DNA of 64,000 bases from Aphrocallistes beatrix (lineage: Eukaryota > Porifera > Hexactinellida > Sceptrulophora > Aphrocallistidae): contig OY725489.1 of the NCBI GenBank assembly GCA_963281255.1, positions 1,736,001 through 1,800,000 on the forward strand. Reading direction: 5' to 3'. This document shows, in pieces, positions 9,272-20,439 of the stretch. The notes under the pieces were generated by a model, which was not told the DNA's origin, did no database searches, and saw only the letters and a list, made by a program, of their open reading frames with translations. The position numbers and the translations under genes are program-made. Numbering within the stretch: position 1 is the stretch's first letter; each line of letters begins with the position of its first letter.

Positions 9272-10321
9272 ATAGGAGTTCAAAGATCTGCATCAACAGC
9301 TAGGGGTTGATAACAGGCGTACCAGTGCTTACTATCCCCAAAGTAATGGTCTTGTGGAGGCACACAACAAGATTTTGAAGAGGTTTGAAATTAACCGCTT
9401 GCGCATCTAATTATTTAGATAATTGTGTTTAGTAGTGAAATTTATGATAATTATACAGATACCTATATGTCGCTCGAGAGAGTGTCGCTTTTAGTAACAC
9501 TTTGATACAAAATACATCATCTGGCCCTCAAGATCGTATTTTGTTATTCAAAAACTGTCGCAGAGGTGAAATTATAATAATAATCCGTAGGAAAATAGAG
9601 AAACTTCGTCAAACTTCAGATGGCGCCCACAAAACTACCATTTGCAGTAATAGCCGCAAACACAAAGATCAAGAGGGCAACAAAATTTTCGGCTTTCGAG
9701 ATTATGTTTGGTCGCAAGTGTGACGCAATTCCTCTGCTGAATCTAAGTAAAAAGTACAGCACCTATCCTCAGGAACAATCCTCAGATGATGAATCAACTC
9801 ATAGCGATTCTCTTGTTGATCCTAAAATACCACTGAGGTTGGTGATGATATTGGAAATGAAATGGATTTTATTCGGCAAGGTATTGAATCAGAGGCTCGA
9901 TTGAATATCAAAGTCGAGCAGACGAGACAAAAACGTATTTATGATAAGAAAGTGAAAACTAACAGGTAATTACTACTTGTGCATTAGAAATGTATTCAGA
10001 ATGTAAAATGAATGTATTCTAGATCGGATATTCACGAGGGAGAGATGTTTCTAGTCCGCAACATCAAAAAAGATAAGAATCTCCCAAATACCAAGAGTCA
10101 ACTCAAATACATTGGCCCATTTCAAGCACATTCAGTCACTAAAAGTCATTTAGTTACGATGAATGATGCCACAAAACGTGAAGTTGCTTATCAAATACAT
10201 ATTTCCAAGAAGTTTAACCAACGTGATGAAGAGGTATGCACAAATATTACATCAGATATTGTACTCAAGGATATAGAGAGGGGGCAAAGCCTCCTAGATT
10301 TTGGCTATGTCACAATTGCAT
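9272..10321 (+). pseudogene. Ginger/gypsy-type integrase relic with introns
   Basis: After a possible acceptor (TTATAG), 9272-9379 encodes EFKDLHQQLGVDNRR then TSAYYPQSNGLVEAHNK, the end of a retroviral-type integrase core including its catalytic Glu. From 9620 the frame ATKFSAFEIMFGRKCDAIPL is the following integrase segment. The SDIHEGEMFLVRNIKK region after 10019 resembles the C-terminal SH3-like domain. A 55-bp GT-AG intron (9967-10021) restores an open frame across KTNR|SDIHEG. The 9380-9619 stretch is decayed. Integrases do strand transfer of element DNA. The presence of introns, and of an OTU domain downstream, points to a Ginger1-type DNA transposon rather than an LTR retroelement, though no ends of the element were found. 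Confidence 0.65.
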
Positions 10322-11025
10322 CAGAGTTGCACGCGACTTTTCTTATCGGCCCGCGGGCCGTGCGGGCCGAATATAATAGTTTGCGGGCTCCGCGGGCTGG
10401 AAATCTTGGCAGGACTCCCCGCGACAACCAACAACCGAGACGATATTTTTAATTGTCACGAGGGACCAATTATAGAATACTTACATAAATGGAACTTTGT
10501 TAGTTTCCACTTATTTGTGTTTGCAGAAACTCACTCCCATAAAAGGATTCCCTGTCTCTCCACAACTATTAAATTACAGACATAATTAGATATAAAGACC
10601 CTGTTTCAAAATCAAATATATTGATTCCAATTTAAATAATCATATTAATTTACGAATCTTCCGTGATGTCTTTTGTTGATAATGAACAAGTGAACATTGA
10701 AATATATTCTGTTCCTGAACTCCAACGTATCTTAACTCCGGACCGTGTTGAATTAATTTTCAAAATTAACCTCACGAAGGTCGCTTCTTTCACCAAAATA
10801 TGTCAATTCGTTAGAATTTATAGCAGCTGCTCATCGAGCAGGACTTGGCACATTTTGAAACATGAATATTTAGTCTACTTAATATGTTTATAGTTTATAA
10901 CTTACAAAGCGGGCAAAAATATTTATGCGGGCTTCTTGCGGGCCGAATAATTTAGTTGCGGGCCGCGGGCCGGGTTAACTTAAAATTGCGGGCCGCGGTT
11001 ACAAATTTCGGCCCGCGTGCAACTG
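10322..11025. mobile_element. hAT-type non-autonomous element with 8-bp target duplication
   Basis: Ends CAGAGTTGCACGCG (left) and CGCGTGCAACTG (right) are inverse of each other. They are flanked by an exact 8-bp duplication AATTGCAT (10314-10321 and 11026-11033). An 8-bp duplication and CAG-starting ends are hAT hallmarks. Subterminal GC-rich repeats of GCGGGCC/GGCCCGC type lie near both ends. No transposase is visible. It interrupts the integrase relic. Confidence 0.85.
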
Positions 11026-11253
11026 AATTGCATTGTACAAGAGAAACTAGTATATGAATTGCAGAAAATAATTCAGGGCTTTTCATAAGTTAAGACTCAT
11101 GAACTTTAGAAATCGAGTCATCGAGTCCGACTCAATGACTCATGGAAAGCCCTGAAATAATTGTCTCCATACGCGAATGCAAGCCTCCTCCAGTGGCCCA
11201 GTCCTAGAAAGTTATCTACACTCCTGTGTATACATTATATGACTTCATTACTA

Positions 11254-12162
11254 CTTGTAGCCACTCCTTGAAAATACGAGAAAAGCCGGACTAAATGAAG
11301 AAATTTCAATAATTCCATCCAAAATGATTAAACCTTGCAAAAGAAAGAACATAGAGGCACAATTTAAAAGTACTTGTAAGAGATCAAAGGTAATAAAAGT
11401 TAAATAATTGTTCTAATTAATACAGGAAATATAAATGCAAATATTTCAAATATAGATTATGACTGCAACTGAATCTCAGCAGTATATCTATGGCATTTCG
11501 CGAGAATCTATCCTGGATGAATTGAATTTTCTGAAAGTAAGTTTTGAGCTTATCAAAATCTAATCCCGTGATTATGAAAATAAATTATAACTTATTACTA
11601 TTGCACAGTATTTCTCATGGTTCTAAGAAATGAGATATATGCAATATATGCCTTATCAATTATTATGGAGTTGCACTATCGGGCTGTCGACCGATATTTT
11701 TGGAATTATTTTAATCCTTATATTCGTTCTGAAAAAAAAAAGGCTTATGACAAGTAAAACCATCTCTAATTTGTACACTTACTATATTCTATTTCAAAGG
11801 AGGATGTAATCAATAAGTTAAAAGAGAAATCGTTTATTTCGGATCTACACGAAACTCTTCAAACTACTCTGAAGAAACAAATGTGTCCAACTATCACTGT
11901 CTTGTTTTCTGTCCTCAAAGATGTCACTCCTTTCGAAATGGTTTGTTATGTTAGGAATTAGGCATTTCTGAATGTATGTGACAGTTTGTAATACAATTGA
12001 ATTTGAATTGGATTTGAATTTGAATTTGGTTTCTATATAGAGAGAAGAGATGATGGAGATACTTCAGCATTGGGCAGAAGAAGCATTTGCTAATGTTTGA
12101 AAACCCCACTCTTCAGAGTCGACATTGTATTGAATATGCCCACAAAGTTTTATACCCAGTTG
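11254..12162 (+). pseudogene. middle exons of the integrase/OTU element, function unknown
   Basis: A series of GT-AG bounded open segments in the same orientation as the integrase and OTU parts: about 11258-11391 (...NTRKAGLNEEISIIPSK), 11457-11537 (MTATESQQYIYGISRESILD), 11803-11939 (EDVINKLKEKSFISDLHETL...SVLKDVTPFEM), 12041-12100 (REEMMEILQHWAEEAFANV), then, after one frameshift, ENPTLQSRHCIEYAHKVLYP up to a donor at about 12162. I recognise no domain. A frameshift near 12100 suggests decay. It could alternatively be a separate small host gene, but its spacing favours one multi-exon transposon gene. Confidence 0.45.
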
Positions 12163-12292
12163 TAAGTAGCTATTTCAAGTTATTCAAAGTGCAGTTGTCG
12201 TTTCAGGTTTGATATACGTTTATATGATTGGATATTATTAACTAGATTTGTGAACAGCTTGAGCTGGAATTAATTAACAGAAAATTTGCTAA

Positions 12293-12772
12293 AACTTGCC
12301 ATTCAAGTTACCAACCCTGCCCAAATTAGGACCCTTTTTTCACCCTATTACAGAGCAATGGCAAAGGGAGAAATGTCTGCAGCTTGGAATAAGTTTTATG
12401 GAAATTTTCGAACAACAACAAACACTCACCGGCTCGCTTCTTTCTAAATTCATTCCAATGCAAACGGAGAAAATTGGAAAAGATGGTAATTGCTTTTTCA
12501 GATGCATATCTAAGATGCTATCAGGAACTGAAGCCCATCATATCAAACTCAGAGCCGAAGTCTGTAGGTATATAGTGACGAATGGAAAATCAATAATCCA
12601 ACGATATCTTAGGACATTCAGATATTCTGGCTGTATTGATCATACTAGAGATCCTCAAACTGTCTCTCTTTACATTTCAAATTTAAATCATAACCATTAT
12701 GAGCCAGTTGTTCGCCTAATGAACTCTGGATATGACTCCATCAAGATACACGACCCTAGCGACAATCCTTAG
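12293..12772 (+). pseudogene. OTU-domain cysteine protease (deubiquitinase-type), internally shortened
   Basis: Reads FKLPTLPKLGPFFHPITEQW...KIGKDGNCFFRCISKMLSGT then RAEVCRY and LYISNLNHNHYEPVVRL. DGNC carries the catalytic Asp and Cys of OTU proteases, and NHYEPV carries the expected His. The stretch between RYIVTNG and LYISNLN is about 40 residues shorter than usual and lacks the WGTEVE-type segment, so the protein is probably dead. No good ATG is visible, and a stop lies just upstream (12290-12292), so this is a terminal exon rather than a separate gene. OTU domains cleave ubiquitin linkages and are known as extra domains in some Ginger1 transposons. Confidence 0.7.
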
Positions 12773-12829
12773 GAATTCACGCAAACTAAGACGAGTCAAG
12801 GGAACTGCTTGGGATTCATTGGGGAAAAA

Positions 12830-12975
12830 ACACCTGTTTTTCAATAGGGGCTCAGACTAGTTCTGGGTCTTACCCTAGCCGGGTAACTGATGATGACCTA
12901 TGGAGGGTCGAAACCTAGAACAGTTAGCTTTAGGATATATGTACTAAAATATGGACAATATGCTAAATATAATAT
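12830..12975. repeat. dispersed-repeat-like tail with small hairpin
   Basis: GATGACCTATGGAGGGTCGAAACC can fold into a short hairpin of the type often found at 3' tails of repetitive elements. It may be the end of the integrase/OTU element. Only weak support. Confidence 0.25.
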
Positions 12976-13493
12976 ATTTTCTTATATAGAAATCTAAATA
13001 AGTCAGATGTCCAAGTTACAAAGCAACAGAATAGACACAGACGATCAATGATTTCGTGCGAATCCTGATTTAATTATAGGAGGGCATTGGACCAAATTCA
13101 AAACGCTCCCGACATTTAGAGTGACAACCTAAAGTAGCAAGAAGGCACAGCTTATCGTTATAATCCATACTTTAAAACTATCATTGGACTGGAGCAGGAC
13201 CTGCACCTGGATTACTCAAAGACATGATTATAATACTGTTAATATTATAGTAATATGACAAATTAAATATACCTGTCTGTTTGTTTAATTTAAGATGAAT
13301 TAACCATCTTGGGATTAGTTTAATGACAATTGAACATATTCACCATCATACTTAACATGATATACTGTGTCGAGTCACGATAGATCATGTATATCCATGG
13401 TGTGTGTCAAGTTACGATGAAACAGTCCTATGGGGATTCCTATAGGAATCCTCATGGGAATTCCCACAATATTCCTATAGTGATTCCCAATTC

Positions 13494-13638
13494 AGGGTTG
13501 CCGTGGGAATGGGAATGATTTTTTCCTCCATGGGGATCCCCATAGGATTCCTATGCGGATCCCCCATGGGGATTCCCACAGGATTCCTATGGGAATGGGA
13601 TGGAAATGGGAATTGAAATTTCATTCGCACGGCAACCC
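13494..13638. mobile_element. short hAT-like MITE rich in GGGAATCC palindromes
   Basis: CAGGGTTGCCGTGGGAATG at the left and the inverse (CATTCGCACGGCAACCCTG) at the right. The interior and left flank (13430-13490) are built of imperfect GGGATTCCTATAGGAATCC repeats. No matching 8-bp duplication is visible. Confidence 0.55.
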
Positions 13639-14578
13639 TGGGGGACAGGGGGCTACGGCCCCCCCCGTCGGGGAATGCTAGCCTATCGGGGAAAATTTAA
13701 TAATCTGTCGGGGAAAGAATTGGAAGAAATTTAGAAAAGACACTCTAATTTAGCCCCCCTGTCTGGGAATTCCTGGCGCCACCCCTGCTGCCCAGTTACT
13801 ACCCCTTGTCCCTATTCAGGAGCGAATTCTAAATTCCAATATTGAGTCTAAAGCACTACTTGAATACACAGCGAGATAACTTAACCACTCATCATTTAAA
13901 ACACTTATAGAAACTATTAAGATGCCATAATTTGCTGATTACCTAAATTTCACTTGCAGAATATAATAGTTCACATGCCTTTATTATTCCAATATATCCC
14001 TAGCTGGAGAAGTGTACACGCACATAATCGATATTTAGTCTTCCAGCACTATCTAGCTATGAGCGAAAATTAATAGTTTCCTTAGCGATGGGTGAACCAG
14101 TTAAGTTAAAAGAATTGACAAAAGTTTATACATTGGAAATCTTAGTTACCTACATCCCGAAAGGTAAATCAGTTTGGGGTCACATTAGATAACATTTGGA
14201 ATGCAACCCATCAATTGAGATTTGAATAGCCCACGATACAAGTTTCCTTAGTGTATTACGAGAATATGGTTTGATATCCTCATCCAGCAACTCTCGTATG
14301 CGCTCATCAATCAAGGGCTTCGATTTGTGTTTATCTCTCGATGATACACACAAGGGCTGGGAAACTTTCCTAACTGCTTAAAGGCATCTGGAATGAGTAC
14401 CATTCCAGGTAAAAGTCAATACTTTCACCTCGCCAGTAGCTTAGTATAACTGGTCACAGGTACGTGCAATAATATTGTGAACTTTGTTCATGTAATATTG
14501 GACCAAAGATTTTGAATTAAAAGAAATCAAGAAACAAAAAAGAATATTGAAAACATTCTGACATGTACTTAATTAATT

Positions 14579-14708
14579 AAGTTCTATTCAACGTTTTAGA
14601 TTTTATGTTTCTTACTCAGTCAATAATTTACCACCAACTTCATCGGTGGTAAAATTACTGACTGAGGAAGAAACATGTGAGAAAATCTAAAAAGTTGAAT
14701 AGAACTTA
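14579..14708. repeat. 130-bp near-perfect hairpin
   Basis: Two ~60-bp arms (AAGTTCTATTCAACGTTTTA... and its inverse) separated by a loop of fewer than 10 bases around ACTTCATC, with few mismatches. It could be a small foldback MITE or yield a hairpin transcript. It has no coding sequence. Confidence 0.7.
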
Positions 14709-14803
14709 AAGTCAAAAACCATATTTTGATTCTGAACGATTTGACTATCAAATAAGAAATTTCCAGGAAAAAAACGAAATTCTGAGTTGGTGGCGTTCAT
14801 GGG

Positions 14804-15010
14804 CTAATCTAAAAAGATGATTTTTTTAAGACTTTTGAAGATCGTAATGGATTGAGCATCCCGGATGTAGGCAGGCAGGTTATTTCATTCAACAGGAGCA
14901 ACAAAAGAAAAAGAGCGATCACCAAGAGCTTTTAAGGATTTAATGGATGGATGTTCGAGGAGGATGAAAAAGAAGAACAACAGAGAACTTTACGGATCTG
15001 GATGTTTATC
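14804..15010 (-). pseudogene. LINE C-terminal relic (L2/CR1/jockey-like)
   Basis: The minus strand encodes APVE*NNLPAYIRDAQSITIF followed by KSLKKIIFLD and a stop. This is the typical C-terminal end of non-LTR retrotransposon ORF2 (W-N-x-LP-x-x-IR ... FK-x-x-LK). The Trp before NNLP is a TGA stop, so it is decayed. Confidence 0.65.
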
Positions 15011-15034
15011 GATATGTTGCTGTAGAACCAGGGG

Positions 15035-15300
15035 CCTCATTCACTAAAGTTCTAAACTGAAATTCTTAGATTTTTTCTTAGAATTCGCCGTAATTCTTAG
15101 AATTTCACTTGATTCTAAGAATTATTCTGAGAAATTTTCAATTTTAAGTCAAATTCTTAGAATTTTTCTTCGAATTTAGAGAATTCTTAGAATTATTTTA
15201 AGTGGTACTCATTAAAGTTCTAAAGTCAAATTCTTAGAATTTTTCATAGAACTTGGCAAATTCTTAGAAAATCCTTGAATTCTAAGAGAAATTTTAAGTG
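15035..15300. repeat. MITE-like repeat built of AATTCTTAGAA motifs
   Basis: Opens GGGGCCTCATTCACTAAAGTTC and contains many AATTCTTAGAA/TTCTAAGAATT motifs in both directions, with a second CATTAAAGTTCTAAAG start at about 15208. It is related in style to the 59498-59613 element (GGCCGTATTCACTAAG). Confidence 0.5.
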
Positions 15301-15344
15301 AGGTAGGGGGTTGACTTAAATTCATCCTAAATCGTTGAAGTTTA

Positions 15345-15720
15345 TTCTCCTTATTACTACAGCCTCCGCCACGAAATTTCACACTCTGAGGTGCTATTTC
15401 CAGGTGATGATGTGGATGGGCATGGCTGATGGTATGGAAGTCACCGAATGGGAATGGAACTGGCAAAATAACAGCCTAATCCCAGTCATTTTGGACAGTA
15501 ACCCTGCACCCGAAGCACTCCTGAAAATGATCCACGGGAACTGTTCCATAGACTAGTAGTCTCAGATGTAGCTACAGAAAACAAGGACTCAACTGTTCTC
15601 AGCATGTGGACGATGCCAAGAAGACTGTGGCAATATGAAAATATGATAAAGGGATTGCATCGGATGATGAAACTGAAGATGAAATTGAATGTGAACATAT
15701 CAATATTTATCCATCCACGT
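15345..15720 (+). pseudogene. relic of a cysteine-rich mobile-element protein tail
   Basis: Frames give WEWNWQNNSLIPVILDSNPA then PEALLKMIHGNCS, and, after frame changes, SLRCSYRKQGLNCS and SACGRCQEDCGN. This order (W-x-W, LxPV, PAPE-x-LL, then C-x-C and CxxC runs) matches tails I associate with uncharacterised repetitive-element proteins in marine invertebrates. Stops and frameshifts show it is dead. Confidence 0.4.
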
Positions 15721-15797
15721 GTATGCCACATAAGTTTTCCATTCTTATATTTCATAGGAGTTAAAGGGACAAAACAAAATTTTATGAGTATGTTTAC

Positions 15798-16865
15798 CCA
15801 TAGCCTACTCTAATAATGCCTCACAGTAAAATAACCAAGGATGCGGTAATAGCCGAATGGATTAATACACGATTAGCCTAAAGTCGTCAACCATGTAGGA
15901 TAGGCATTAAGAATGTATTACCAGTATATATAAACATGGCATCAAATAACATATATCCGTTGTCAAAATTTCGATTCGTCATCATATCATTGCGCAACAG
16001 GTCATTTTAAGCACGATTTTGGCAATTTTCTAAGCTGTTTTAACCCTATTTCTAAATGATATTAAGGTGTGATTTTTGCGTAGAACCAAGATTAGTACGA
16101 GTTGATTTGAAAATTTTGGAATTTTTCAATGGAATGTTGCTACATTCCTGCGTTGCTATGGTAAAGCATTTTGGTCAGTTTGGGCCATATCCTGCAAACT
16201 GTAAGAACTAGGTCTTCAAATTTCATTTTATTTGATAGGCAATTGGCTACTTCCTATTAGTTAATAATACAATTTAAACTTCTAAATTCACAGACTATAG
16301 AGTTATGAGACAATTTAGTGTTTTGGTCACATTCTTAAAACAACCCATAACTCAAAACTCGTTGAATTTAAAAGTTCAAGTTGTATTAACACCTAATAGG
16401 AAGTAGGCCATTGCCTATCAAACACGATCGAATTTGAAGATCTAGCTACTACAGTTTGCACGAAATGGCCCAAACTGACCAAAATGCTTTACCATAGCAA
16501 CGCAGGAATGTAACAACATTCCATTGAAAAATTCTAAATTTTTCAAATCAACTCGTACTAATCTTGGTTCTACACAAAAAACACACCTTAATACCGTTTA
16601 GAAATAGGACTAAAACAGCTTATAAAATCGCTAAAATTGTCCTTAGAATGACCTGTTGCGCAATGATATGATGACTAATCGAAATTTTTCCAACGGATAT
16701 ATGTACTTTGATATCATGTTTATATATGCTGGTAATACATTCTTAATGCCTATTCTGCATGGTTAACGATTTCAGGCTAATCGTGTATTAATCCATTCGG
16801 CTATTACTTCATCCCTAGTCCATGATTTTCAGTCTACTGTGAGGCATTATTAGAGTAGGCTATGG
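15798..16865. repeat. 1.07-kb palindrome (giant foldback element)
   Basis: Left edge CCATAGCCTACTCTAATAAT and right edge its exact inverse. The arms of ~530 bp pair over nearly their whole length with scattered differences, turning near 16330. Internal blocks (TTGCTATGGTAAAGCATTTTG; GCGTTGCTATGG) recur at 20770-20960 and 36850-36900. Non-coding. Confidence 0.85.
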
Positions 16866-17116
16866 TTTACCGTTAAAAATACATGAATACCACCAGCCGC
16901 AAACCATAATATTTTAAAACCAACGTTTAGACTATTTATATCGAGAAATTCGTACTCAGCAAGCATAGCCGAGAAAAACAAGGGGTCACTCGAATGGTTT
17001 ACACCAAATTTGGAGATCGGAATTTTTACATTCCAGGGTATTGCTAGGGAGGGTCAAAAATTTTTTGCTTAAAATATAGTCAATATATATATCAAATTGC
17101 CGGAAATTTGATAATA

Positions 17117-17138
17117 TCCTTACTATTAAAACTCGATG

Positions 17139-17176
<38 letters not shown>

Positions 17177-18292
17177 GGTTGAAACCGAATAGTTGATTAT
17201 TCGGTTTAACCAAATATTATTTGCAAATAGTTGATATTTGGTTCGTAACCAAATATCATTATTTGGTATTCGGTTGAGAACCAAATAATTTGGTCAACCG
17301 AATAATTTGGTCAACCGAATAATTTGGTCAACCAAATAATTTGGTCAACCGAATAATTTGGTCAACCGAATAATTTGGATAACCGAATAATTTGGTCAAC
17401 CGAATAATTTGCATGCATTCCCAACACAATCACATGTTCTTACATGATGTGGTCCGAACACAAATACATCTAATAGGCCTACATATACTTGATTATATTT
17501 TTGTATAAATGTTTATATATTGAATATATAGTGATTGTGTTGGGAAAGCATGCAAATTATTATTTGGTAAACCAAATTATTCGGTTGACCAAATTATTCG
17601 GTTGACCAAATTATTCGGTTGACCAAATTATTCGGTTGACCAAATTATTCGGTTGACCAAATTATTCGGTTAACCAAATTATTCGGTTGGACCATTATTC
17701 GGTTAACCAAATTATTTGTTCTGACCATTATTCGGTTAAATTAGTATTTGGTTGAAGCGGTTTCAACCTTGATATATATATATATATATATATATCTGTA
17801 ACGAATTGATTGAAGAAACTGCCGGGCGCAGAAGGCTGATTTTTGGCATGTGGGAGTCTTTTGGCTATGGCTCCAGTAAGTTCTGAGTTCAGAGCAAAAT
17901 GTCGACTCATCATGGAATTATGACGTCATTGTCACATTTTTAAAAGTTAAGCAACACAGTTATTCGGGCATAACTCAGCCATTATAGGAGATAGAAGGCT
18001 GAAATTTTAATAGAATCTGTATACTAACATACCTCACATATGATGCGACTTTCATCAAAAAATGATGACTCATCACTTTGTTATGACGTCATCATTACGC
18101 ATCAAAAAAATTTTAAATTCACAAATTTGGTGATTTTTCGAGTGATATCGATTAGCACAGTAGAATAGACATATTTAGAGATGTTATCTCCCTTATAATT
18201 AACCAATGTGACTCCAGGCGACCGAAGGGAGCCTCCGGCGGACACGAAGTGTCCACCAGCCGCGTAGCGCAAGCAAGCGCGAAGCGCGCTTG
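17117..18292 (+). mobile_element. Helitron-like family A with a foldback inserted in its (TA)n tract
   Basis: Starts TCCTTACTATTAAAACTCGA after A; ends in the GC hairpin and CGCGCTTG at 18292 before T. The body carries ACGAATTGATTGAAGAAACT, two TGACGTCA octamers and TGACTCAT. A ~600-bp foldback occupies 17174-17771. Non-coding. Confidence 0.85.
17174..17771. mobile_element. foldback made of 17-bp repeats, hAT-like ends
   Basis: Ends CAGGGTTGAAACCG and its inverse CGGTTTCAACCTTG. Each arm contains about eight copies of a 17-bp unit AATAATTTGGTCAACCG (17270-17410), inverted as CGGTTGACCAAATTATT (17560-17730). A ~150-bp centre also starts and ends with inverse blocks (GCATGCATTCCCAACACAATC / ATTGTGTTGGGAAAGCATGC). 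Target duplication cannot be judged because the site is (TA)n. Confidence 0.8.
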
Positions 18293-18835
18293 TGACAATA
18301 AAAACTGATTTGCAATCATTTGAAAGTTTAAATCTCAGTTTTCAAAACCGGCGATTTTTATAGTACGGGGTCAATTATGGGGTCGTGCCAAATCACTTTC
18401 TGATATTCCGATTTCGGTAAACTTTTAGTATGTTACTCCTAAGACATGATACAATGGAAAAATGCAATAAAACAATTTCTTGCAATTTTTTTGGGGTCAT
18501 GTATCATATTGACCTGACTATATCCTAAATATAAAAATTTTAAATTTGTTCACCTGCTGATCGTCTAGCTTCAATAGTAACTATAGGAATGTGGAGCAAA
18601 CTGCTCAATTCATCAATTATTAATTACATTTTGAGTTAAGTAATCTTAAAATGCTATTACTACACATACGTATTAAACTAATAATACACTACGATAACTC
18701 TTTATTGAAATATTTGACAACTATTTGTTGCCTGAGCAAATTTGCATTTTCTGAACGGTAATCTTTCCAAAATATCTATTTCTGTATGCAACCCACGATC
18801 AATGCATAAATTCTAAGATATATTAGAATCAGGTT

Positions 18836-20150
18836 TAAAAGAAAGATAAAATTGAGTATCATCGGCATAGCAGTGCATGTCGGGGAGGTGAGACTTAATC
18901 AGGGAATGAAAGGTTCACGAACGAACTTAATGAACTTGAACTGAACAACTAAACTGAATAATGATAAATGCGACCCTCTCAAAGAACAGGAAGTACCATT
19001 TCGGAACCTTACGGGTCGTGCTGTTCATTTTGCCATCTCACAGATCAATAGTTGGCTAGGCGGCCGGATGTGGACTAAATAATGAATAAAGAAAAGAGGA
19101 GGAGATAGGTACAAGGGTTCACTTGAATAAAATAAAGGATACATTTACAGTTTTACATTATAGTAAATCCAATAAATATTTCTTAACCTGAACTTAAATA
19201 GCAGCTTAGATGGATTGAACAGCGATCACAAACGTGATGGATCAACCTACTCATCAGAACTAAACTGAAATGAACTGAACTGAACTGAAATGAACTGAAC
19301 TAAACTAAACTGAACTGAATTGAACTGAACTGAACTGAGTGTCAATTTGATTTTAGCTGAATTGCGTGTATTCAGTTCGTTCGTGAACCTTTCATTCCCT
19401 GGACATAATGATATCAAAGAGCAGGCTGGTGTAAAGAGTGAAGAGAAGAGGACCGAGGCAGGAACCTGGGGGACGCCGTATTTAACGGGAGTTTCGAGTG
19501 AATCTGAACTTGGATGGAAACAGATTGGGTTCTGCCGGAGGAGTGTTACAAATCCCGAATTGTGTACGAAGATTGAGTAGGATAGAATGGTCAACGCTGT
19601 CAAATGTAGAACTGAGATCCAAGAGGACGAGAAGTGTGACGTGTTTTTGGTTCATGTTGAGGAGGATACAATTGTTTACTTTTAGGGCGCAGTCTGAGTG
19701 CTGTGATGTTTACGGTAAGCAGACTGCGTCCTGGGGAAAAGATATGGGAATTAAGATAACTGGCAACCTGATGGGAAGCTGCTTTTTCAATAATTTTAGA
19801 GGAATGTTAGGTTACTCTGAGGACGATATTATTTTGAGCTTGGGTTGGATGATTGCGGGTTTAAAGAGAGAGAAGTGACCAGAGGATAAAGACATGTTAA
19901 CAACCTTCTTTATGATGGGCGGCTAGGATATGTAAAGATTATTTGATTTGACTAGGGAAGTTGGAACAGGGTCGAACTTACAAGAATTTGTTCGGGGCAG
20001 AGGCAATGAGAGAAAGAATATCTTCGTCAGATAATTCTCCAAATTTGCAAAAGTATGTTGTGTACAAATGGAAGAATCATCTGACAAAGAATCAGAAGAT
20101 GCTGATACAGATGATATGTTGGCGGAATCAATGTGGTTAGGATGTTGTTT
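18836..20150 (-). pseudogene. LINE reverse transcriptase relic (L2/CR1-like), split by a hAT MITE
   Basis: Minus-strand segments in order from 20150: DPVPTSLVK, SLSSGHFSLFKPAIIQPK, NLTFL, QSAYRKHHSTQTA, HVTLLVLLDLSSTFDSVDHS, PPGSCLGPLLFTLYTS, and finally CYADDTQFYLSF near 18850. The order (fingers, LDLSxxFDxVDH, GSxLGPLLF, YADD) is that of an L2/CR1-type reverse transcriptase. Many stops and frameshifts are present. A 502-bp element (18900-19401) sits between GPLLF and YADD. Confidence 0.75.
18900..19401. mobile_element. hAT-type MITE inserted in the LINE relic
   Basis: Inverted ends CAGGGAATGAAAGGTTCACG and its inverse. Flanks GACTTAAT and GACATAAT match 7 of 8, consistent with an aged 8-bp target duplication. 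The interior includes a GAACTGAACT-type simple repeat near 19260-19340. Non-coding. Confidence 0.75.
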
Positions 20151-20439
20151 ACTTTCAGGACAAATAAATTGGAAAGTTCTTGCGAGAGGAACAGCGGTTT
20201 CAGAATGGGGTGGTAGAGTTGCTGCTGATGTAAGCTAAGCAGGGAATTCGACTGCGGAAGAGAGATCGCTGGTCCTGGCCAGCCTCGCTAATCCAATCAG
20301 AGTAGATTTTGCGACTTTCCAAGTTCATTAGGTGTGTCGCAACATTCACACGTGGTGTGGACCTGGATGATCAAGGAGCATGTAAAAGAACGGTTGGTAA
20401 CTCGAGTAGGGATCCAAGAAGAGAGAGGATGGTGCAAAG

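Noticed and set aside
12296-12772. OTU stretch as a free-standing active gene with its own start
   Set aside because: No ATG start, a stop immediately upstream, a ~40-residue internal loss and integrase exons upstream all point to a transposon exon relic.
17270-17730. CRISPR-like look of regularly repeated short units
   Set aside because: The 17-bp units are directly tandem without spacers, inverted in the second half, and the genome is animal.
19347-19878. Plus-strand frames over the LINE region
   Set aside because: The minus strand carries recognisable reverse-transcriptase motifs; the plus frames are shadows.
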